A DNA stretch of 9,496 bases. Source: Vulcanimicrobiota bacterium. GTDB lineage: Bacteria > Vulcanimicrobiota > Vulcanimicrobiia > Vulcanimicrobiales > Vulcanimicrobiaceae. The stretch spans positions 1 to 9,496 of the forward strand of contig JAFAQW010000128.1 in the NCBI GenBank assembly GCA_019245995.1. Reading direction: 5' to 3'. This document shows, piece after piece, positions 6,775 through 9,496 of this stretch (its first letter is position 1; the number at the start of each line of letters is the position of its first letter). The translations under genes were made by a program, and so were the position numbers. The notes under the pieces were generated by a model. The model was not told the DNA's origin and ran no database searches. It worked only from the letters and a program-made list of their open reading frames with translations.

Positions 6775-7153
6775 GGAGTACGCCGGGTGATCGCGCTCCT
6801 AGGTCCCGGCAACGGGGCAGTCAATCGACGCAGTCGATTGGGGAGTGAGGAAAGTCCGGGCTTCACAGGGCAGGGTGCAGGATAACGTCCTGTCGGGGCG
6901 ACCCGAAGGAAAGTGCCACAGAAACATACCGCGGGGCCTCGCGCCCCGTAAGGTTGAAATCGGGAGGTAAGAGCTCACGGAGCACTGCGGTGACGCAGGC
7001 TCGGGTAAACCCCACCTGAAGCAAGACCGCTCGAGTAAAACGGACGGCCCGTCCAAACGAGCTACGTCGCAACGAGGCGCCCGGTAACGCGCGCCCCAGA
7101 GAGATGATCATCGCCCGCTCGCGGGCACAGAATCCGGCTTACAGGCGTACTCC
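6775..7153 (+). ncRNA. rnpB: RNase P RNA, class A
   Basis: Catalytic RNA subunit of RNase P, which matures tRNA 5' ends. Universal core elements are present: CR-I GAGGAAAGTCCGGGC (6847-6861) and CR-V ACAGAATCCGGCTTACA (7127-7143), which form P4. P1 is a perfect 10-bp helix, GGAGTACGCC (6775-6784) with GGCGTACTCC (7144-7153). P2 pairs 6786-6792 with 7106-7112 and stacks on P1. P3 is the hairpin 6822-6840. P12 is a CGGGGC/GCCCCG stem within 6930-6950. P14 is CTGCG-GTGA-CGCAG (6985-6998) with a GNRA loop. P16 (7029-7033/7058-7062) encloses P17 (7042-7054). P15 (7076-7080/7091-7095) encloses a loop with GGT (7083-7085), the usual contact for the tRNA CCA end. P16/P17 mark class A. P18 seems absent. 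A hairpin at 7113-7126 between P2 and P4 fits P19. Five T follow at 7154-7158; the exact 3' end is uncertain. Confidence 0.96.
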
Positions 7154-7200
7154 TTTTTGCAACTCGGCGGGGCCCAAAAGCGTTATAGCGAAAGAGTTTT

Positions 7201-7611
7201 ATGGAAATGGCGCATCAATACTTCACCCCCGAAATGACCGTGGACGAGGCGTTCAAGCTGCATGCCGGCGCGCGCCGTGTCTTTGCGCGATTCCATCTCG
7301 GCGGCTGTTCGAACTGCGCCATCAGCGAATCGCATACCATTGGCGCCATCAGCGTGGACTACGGCATCCCTTTGCCGATGTTGCTGGACAGCCTCAACGC
7401 GCTGTTCGATCAAGGAACGCTCGCGATCGGCGCGCGCGTGCGCATCCCGGACGAGATCCGCGCGAAGATTCCGCAACTGGCGAATGTCCCCGAAACCGGA
7501 GAGATCGTGGCAGTGGACAGCGGCGCGTACACGGCGGATTTCGGCGAGGTGCGCCTTCAGGGACTCGCCGAGGACTTCGTCCCCGTGGAGACGCAGGCGA
7601 CCGCCGGCTAG
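7201..7611 (+). CDS. DUF1858 (redox-disulfide CxxC) domain protein with C-terminal extension
   Basis: 136 residues, probably cytosolic, no signal or membrane segment. Residues about 8-70 match the DUF1858 / hybrid-cluster-associated redox disulfide domain: the opening TPEMTVDEAFKLH, the helix RRVFARFHLGGC, a Cys36-Ser-Asn-Cys39 pair and SHTIGAISVDYGI. In this family the two cysteines are thought to act as a redox pair or metal site; the partner is unknown. Residues 75-136 form a separate tail, GARVRIPDEIRAKIPQ onward, that I do not recognise; its beta-rich look with two short related phrases (GEIVAVDSG, GEVRLQG) suggests a small beta module. ATG 7201 has AAAGAG four bases upstream; an ATG at 7207 is less well placed. 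It follows rnpB by 47 nt and shares its stop (CTAG) with the convergent DUF2203 gene. Domain call good, function unknown. Confidence 0.85.
   Translation: MEMAHQYFTPEMTVDEAFKLHAGARRVFARFHLGGCSNCAISESHTIGAISVDYGIPLPMLLDSLNALFDQGTLAIGARVRIPDEIRAKIPQLANVPETGEIVAVDSGAYTADFGEVRLQGLAEDFVPVETQATAG
7608..7611. other. Shared stop codons in the palindrome CTAG
   Basis: CTAG gives TAG on both strands: 7609-7611 ends the DUF1858 gene on the plus strand and 7610-7608 ends the DUF2203 gene on the minus strand. One 4-bp palindrome therefore ends both convergent genes. Read directly from the sequence. Confidence 0.95.
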
Positions 7612-8003
7612 AGTAGACGGCGGGCGGCGAAGCCCTCCTCGACGCCGTGCCAATGGGCGACCGCCGGCTCGCCAAGCTTCCAACAGAGATAGATCGGCTG
7701 CTCGTCGAGAACGGCGGGAAAATCAATGAGGCCGAGGTCCAGATCTTTCACGATGCAACCATGTGCTTCAATCCGATAGATCAGGCGCCCGATCTCCTGT
7801 TTCAATTCGGCAAAGCGGGGCGCCGGCAAGGGTGAACCGACGCCGGCGAGCCGCGGCCTGCGCGCCGGCTGCGCGTGATGCAACGCGGGATCGGACTCGA
7901 GCAGCTTGATCGCCAATTCGCGTCGCCGGCTCAGCAGGTCCTCGACGAGGGGGCCCAGCTTACCGATGAGGGCGTTGGCACGTTCGGGCGAAAAGAGTTT
8001 CAT
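7608..8003 (-). CDS. DUF2203 family protein
   Basis: 131 residues from the ATG at 8003, the usual size of DUF2203 proteins, a widespread bacterial family without known function. Family features: the start MKLFSPERANALIGKL, a helical segment with LSRRRELAIKLLE, the helix RFAELKQEIGRLIYRIEA, then the best conserved block HGCIVKDLDLGLIDFPA (81-97), YLCWKLGE (105-112) and HWHGVEEGFAARR (117-129). No membrane segment; predicted soluble, largely helical N-terminal half. An upstream in-frame ATG at 8060 would add 19 residues lying over rapZ that do not look like the family, and AGGGA six bases before ATG 8003 fits that start better. The ATG abuts the rapZ ATG on the other strand, so its promoter must lie inside rapZ. 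Residues 40-62 are a Pro/Arg-rich linker. Confidence 0.88.
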   Translation of the reverse strand: MKLFSPERANALIGKLGPLVEDLLSRRRELAIKLLESDPALHHAQPARRPRLAGVGSPLPAPRFAELKQEIGRLIYRIEAHGCIVKDLDLGLIDFPAVLDEQPIYLCWKLGEPAVAHWHGVEEGFAARRLL

Positions 8004-8006
8004 ATG
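8001..8006. other. Back-to-back start codons CATATG of DUF2203 gene and rapZ
   Basis: The palindrome CATATG contains the minus-strand ATG of the DUF2203 gene (8003-8001) and the plus-strand ATG of rapZ (8004-8006) with no base between them. Each has a ribosome-site-like sequence inside the other gene: AAGAG at 7993-7997 for rapZ, and AGGGA (minus strand, 8014-8010) for DUF2203, each six bases from its start. The promoters of both must overlap the opposite coding region. Confidence 0.85.
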
Positions 8007-8864
8007 GGTTCCCTGCGCATCGTCTTCGTGACGGGTCTGTCGGGTGCAGGCTTGAGCCAAGCCATCAAGTCATTCGAAGATTTGGGATTTTACTGCATCG
8101 AACACCTTCCTCCCGTGGTGCTCGGCGCCGCGCTCTCGGCGTTGCACGATTCGGCCGTGCGCGACGTTGCCATCGCGCTCGACGTGCGCACCGGTGGACA
8201 GTTCGGCGACGCGCGGCGGGCGATCGACGGGATTACGGGCGCAAACGACGTGAAGGTGCTTTTCCTCGACGCCTCCGACGAGTTGTTGGTACGCCGGTTC
8301 AGCGAGACGCGCCGGCGGCATCCCCTGCTGGAGGCCGGTTCCGTGCGGGAAGCCATCGAAGCCGACCGGCGGGCGCTCGCGCCGCTCCGGGAACGTGCCG
8401 ACGTCGTCCTCGATACGACGAACCTGACGCACGGTGCGCTGAAGGACCGTCTCGCAGCCGCATTTCTCCGCGACGGGCCCGTTCGCTTGACAGTGACGTT
8501 CGTGTCCTTCGGCTTTAAGTTCGGCGTGCCGACCGATCTCAATATGATGTTCGACGTGCGCTTCTTGCGCAATCCGAACTACGATGACAGGTTAGCGCCG
8601 CTCACGGGACGCAACGCCGGCGTGGGCGCGTTTATCGAAGCGGATCCGTCGCTCGAGCCGTTTCTGTCCCGGGTGAGCGACCTGTTGGAGTTTCTCTTTC
8701 CGCGTTATCGCGCGGAAGGGAAGACGCAGCTGACGGTAGGTTTCGGGTGCACCGGAGGCCGGCATCGTTCCGTATACGTCGCCCGCCGTCTGATGCAGCA
8801 TTTCGCAGCCGACCCTCAGCTCACGGTCGCGTGCGAAGCGCGGGAGCTCGAAGGCGCGGCGTGA
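8004..8864 (+). CDS. rapZ: RapZ/YvcJ family regulatory protein with altered Walker A motif
   Basis: 286 residues, normal length. RapZ (YvcJ in Bacillus) is a P-loop protein; the E. coli protein senses glucosamine-6-phosphate and serves as an RNase E adaptor controlling cell-wall precursor synthesis, while roles elsewhere are less clear. The N-terminal domain begins RIVFVTGLSGAGLSQAIKSF: the P-loop G11-LSGAG-L17-S18 has leucine (TTG) where the nucleotide-binding lysine belongs. Other signatures are intact: EDLGFYCIEHLPP, RRFSETRRRHPL (97-108), VVLDTTNLT, SFGFKFGVP, DVRFLRNPNY, PLTG and the C-terminal GCTGGRHRSV (248-257), part of the domain that binds GlcN6P and makes partner contacts. The frame is open upstream to an ATG at 7875, but that part lies over the DUF2203 gene and lacks similarity. 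The TGA stop overlaps the yvcK start, indicating coupled translation. Confidence 0.94.
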   Translation: MGSLRIVFVTGLSGAGLSQAIKSFEDLGFYCIEHLPPVVLGAALSALHDSAVRDVAIALDVRTGGQFGDARRAIDGITGANDVKVLFLDASDELLVRRFSETRRRHPLLEAGSVREAIEADRRALAPLRERADVVLDTTNLTHGALKDRLAAAFLRDGPVRLTVTFVSFGFKFGVPTDLNMMFDVRFLRNPNYDDRLAPLTGRNAGVGAFIEADPSLEPFLSRVSDLLEFLFPRYRAEGKTQLTVGFGCTGGRHRSVYVARRLMQHFAADPQLTVACEARELEGAA

Positions 8865-9496
8865 TGCGCAAGCGCTTGGGTGGATCCCTGCACTGGCTTT
8901 TGCCGGGTCTGGGCGTGAAGCGCTGGCTCCTGCTGGCCGCGTTGGGAGCGGTTCTTCTTCTCGATGCCGCCGGGCGCTGGTTCATCGCCGAAGGCACGGG
9001 CATTCACATCAACGAGGTCCTCGACGACATCGTTGACGACTACTTTTCGCCGGCGTATTTGACGTGGGTTCTCACCGTTGCGGGGTTGACGGCAATCGGC
9101 ATCGCGCTCTGGATGGCGTTACGCACGGCCACCCGCATCGTTCGGGAGCGCAATCCACGCGGATTTCGCGACGCCTTAGCGGGGCGGCGCCTGCAACAGG
9201 GCTATAAGGTCGTCGCAATCGGCGGCGGAACGGGACTGTCCACGCTGCTGCGCGGTCTCAAGCGGCGTACCAGCAATCTGACCGCGATCGTTACGGTCAG
9301 CGACGACGGCGGCTCTTCGGGTCGGCTGCAGAAAGAGCTCGGGGTACTGCCGCCGGGCGACGTGCGGAACTGCCTCGTTGCCCTGGCCGACGACGAGGCG
9401 CTCGTCACGGACCTTTTTCGTTCTCGCTTCACGGCGGGCGAGGGGCTGACCGGACACTCATTCGGCAACCTCTTCTTGGCCGCGATGTGCGGCATC
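8864..9496 (+). CDS. yvcK: YvcK/CofD-like gluconeogenesis factor with N-terminal membrane anchor (3' end outside window)
   Basis: First 211 residues of a YvcK-family protein, a Rossmann-fold UDP-sugar-binding regulator required for growth on gluconeogenic carbon and for normal cell shape in Bacillus, Listeria and Mycobacterium. Before the enzyme-like domain there are two hydrophobic helices, about residues 21-42 (WLLLAALGAVLLLDAAGRWF) and 64-86 (AYLTWVLTVAGLTAIGIALW), with an acidic loop between them. The domain follows with VVAIGGGTGLSTLLRGLK (GGGTG at 120-124), TVSDDGGSSGRL (144-155), PPGDVRNCLVALADD and GHSFGNLFLAA, all hallmarks of the CofD/YvcK fold. ATG 8864 overlaps the rapZ TGA by one base; a GTG at 8861, six bases after GAAGG, is an equally good start and gives a 4-base overlap. 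Next to rapZ it reproduces the yvcJ-yvcK arrangement; whiA, the usual third member, would lie beyond the window. Confidence 0.93.
   Translation, partial: MRKRLGGSLHWLLPGLGVKRWLLLAALGAVLLLDAAGRWFIAEGTGIHINEVLDDIVDDYFSPAYLTWVLTVAGLTAIGIALWMALRTATRIVRERNPRGFRDALAGRRLQQGYKVVAIGGGTGLSTLLRGLKRRTSNLTAIVTVSDDGGSSGRLQKELGVLPPGDVRNCLVALADDEALVTDLFRSRFTAGEGLTGHSFGNLFLAAMCGI

Noticed and set aside
7154..7158. Intrinsic terminator for rnpB
   Set aside because: Five T follow helix P1, but P1 is a long-range helix and no local GC hairpin directly precedes the T-run. It may still mark the RNA 3' end.
7157..7189. Promoter for the DUF1858 gene (TTGCAA and TATAGC)
   Set aside because: The spacing between the two boxes is about 21 nt and the -10 match is only four of six, too weak to annotate.
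7875..8003. Longer rapZ starting at ATG 7875
   Set aside because: The extension is the antisense of DUF2203 and precedes the normal RapZ start RIVFVTGLSGAG, which is expected within the first few residues.
1..9496. CRISPR array, tRNA, insertion sequence or phage-type genes
   Set aside because: No direct repeat series, no cloverleaf sequence apart from RNase P RNA, and no transposase or integrase motif was seen on either strand.

Overview
The window is a gene-dense stretch of a GC-rich bacterial chromosome with no sign of mobile DNA. Ten protein genes and one RNA gene fill it almost end to end; both end genes are cut by the window edge. The lineage cannot be fixed from the sequence. A class A RNase P RNA, an adjacent rapZ-yvcK pair whose YvcK carries an N-terminal membrane anchor, and a DUF2203 neighbour point away from the Proteobacteria towards Terrabacteria-like phyla (Actinobacteriota, Chloroflexota, Eremiobacterota and relatives). 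That placement is inference only.

Left part (1-6744): a tyrosine/homogentisate degradation region. It holds the C-terminal half of homogentisate 1,2-dioxygenase (hmgA, +), fumarylacetoacetase (fahA, -), a conserved protein of unknown function (-), and 4-hydroxyphenylpyruvate dioxygenase (hpd, +). Together these cover 4-hydroxyphenylpyruvate -> homogentisate -> maleylacetoacetate, and fumarylacetoacetate -> fumarate + acetoacetate. The maleylacetoacetate isomerase step is not encoded in the window. Downstream of hpd, in an apparent tight operon, are an EgtB-like nonheme-iron sulfoxide synthase (DinB_2 plus FGE-sulfatase architecture) and a long-form NADP-type isocitrate dehydrogenase.

Middle (6745-7200): an extended -10 promoter followed exactly 7 nt later by a class A RNase P RNA (rnpB). 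Its helices P1, P2, P12, P14, P15, P16, P17 and a P19-like hairpin can be paired by hand.

Right part (7201-9496): a small DUF1858 CxxC redox-disulfide protein (+), a DUF2203 protein (-), and rapZ-yvcK (+), the conserved cell-envelope/carbon regulatory pair. This RapZ has leucine in place of the Walker A lysine.

The packing is extreme. Two convergent pairs share their stop codons (TTAG at 655-658, CTAG at 7608-7611). One divergent pair has its two ATG codons back to back in CATATG (8001-8006). The divergent hpd/unknown pair is only 26 nt apart. I found no clearly new multi-gene system. The best candidates for novelty are the uncharacterised protein at 1944-2840, the EgtB-like enzyme inside a tyrosine operon that lacks a visible isomerase, and the RapZ without its P-loop lysine.
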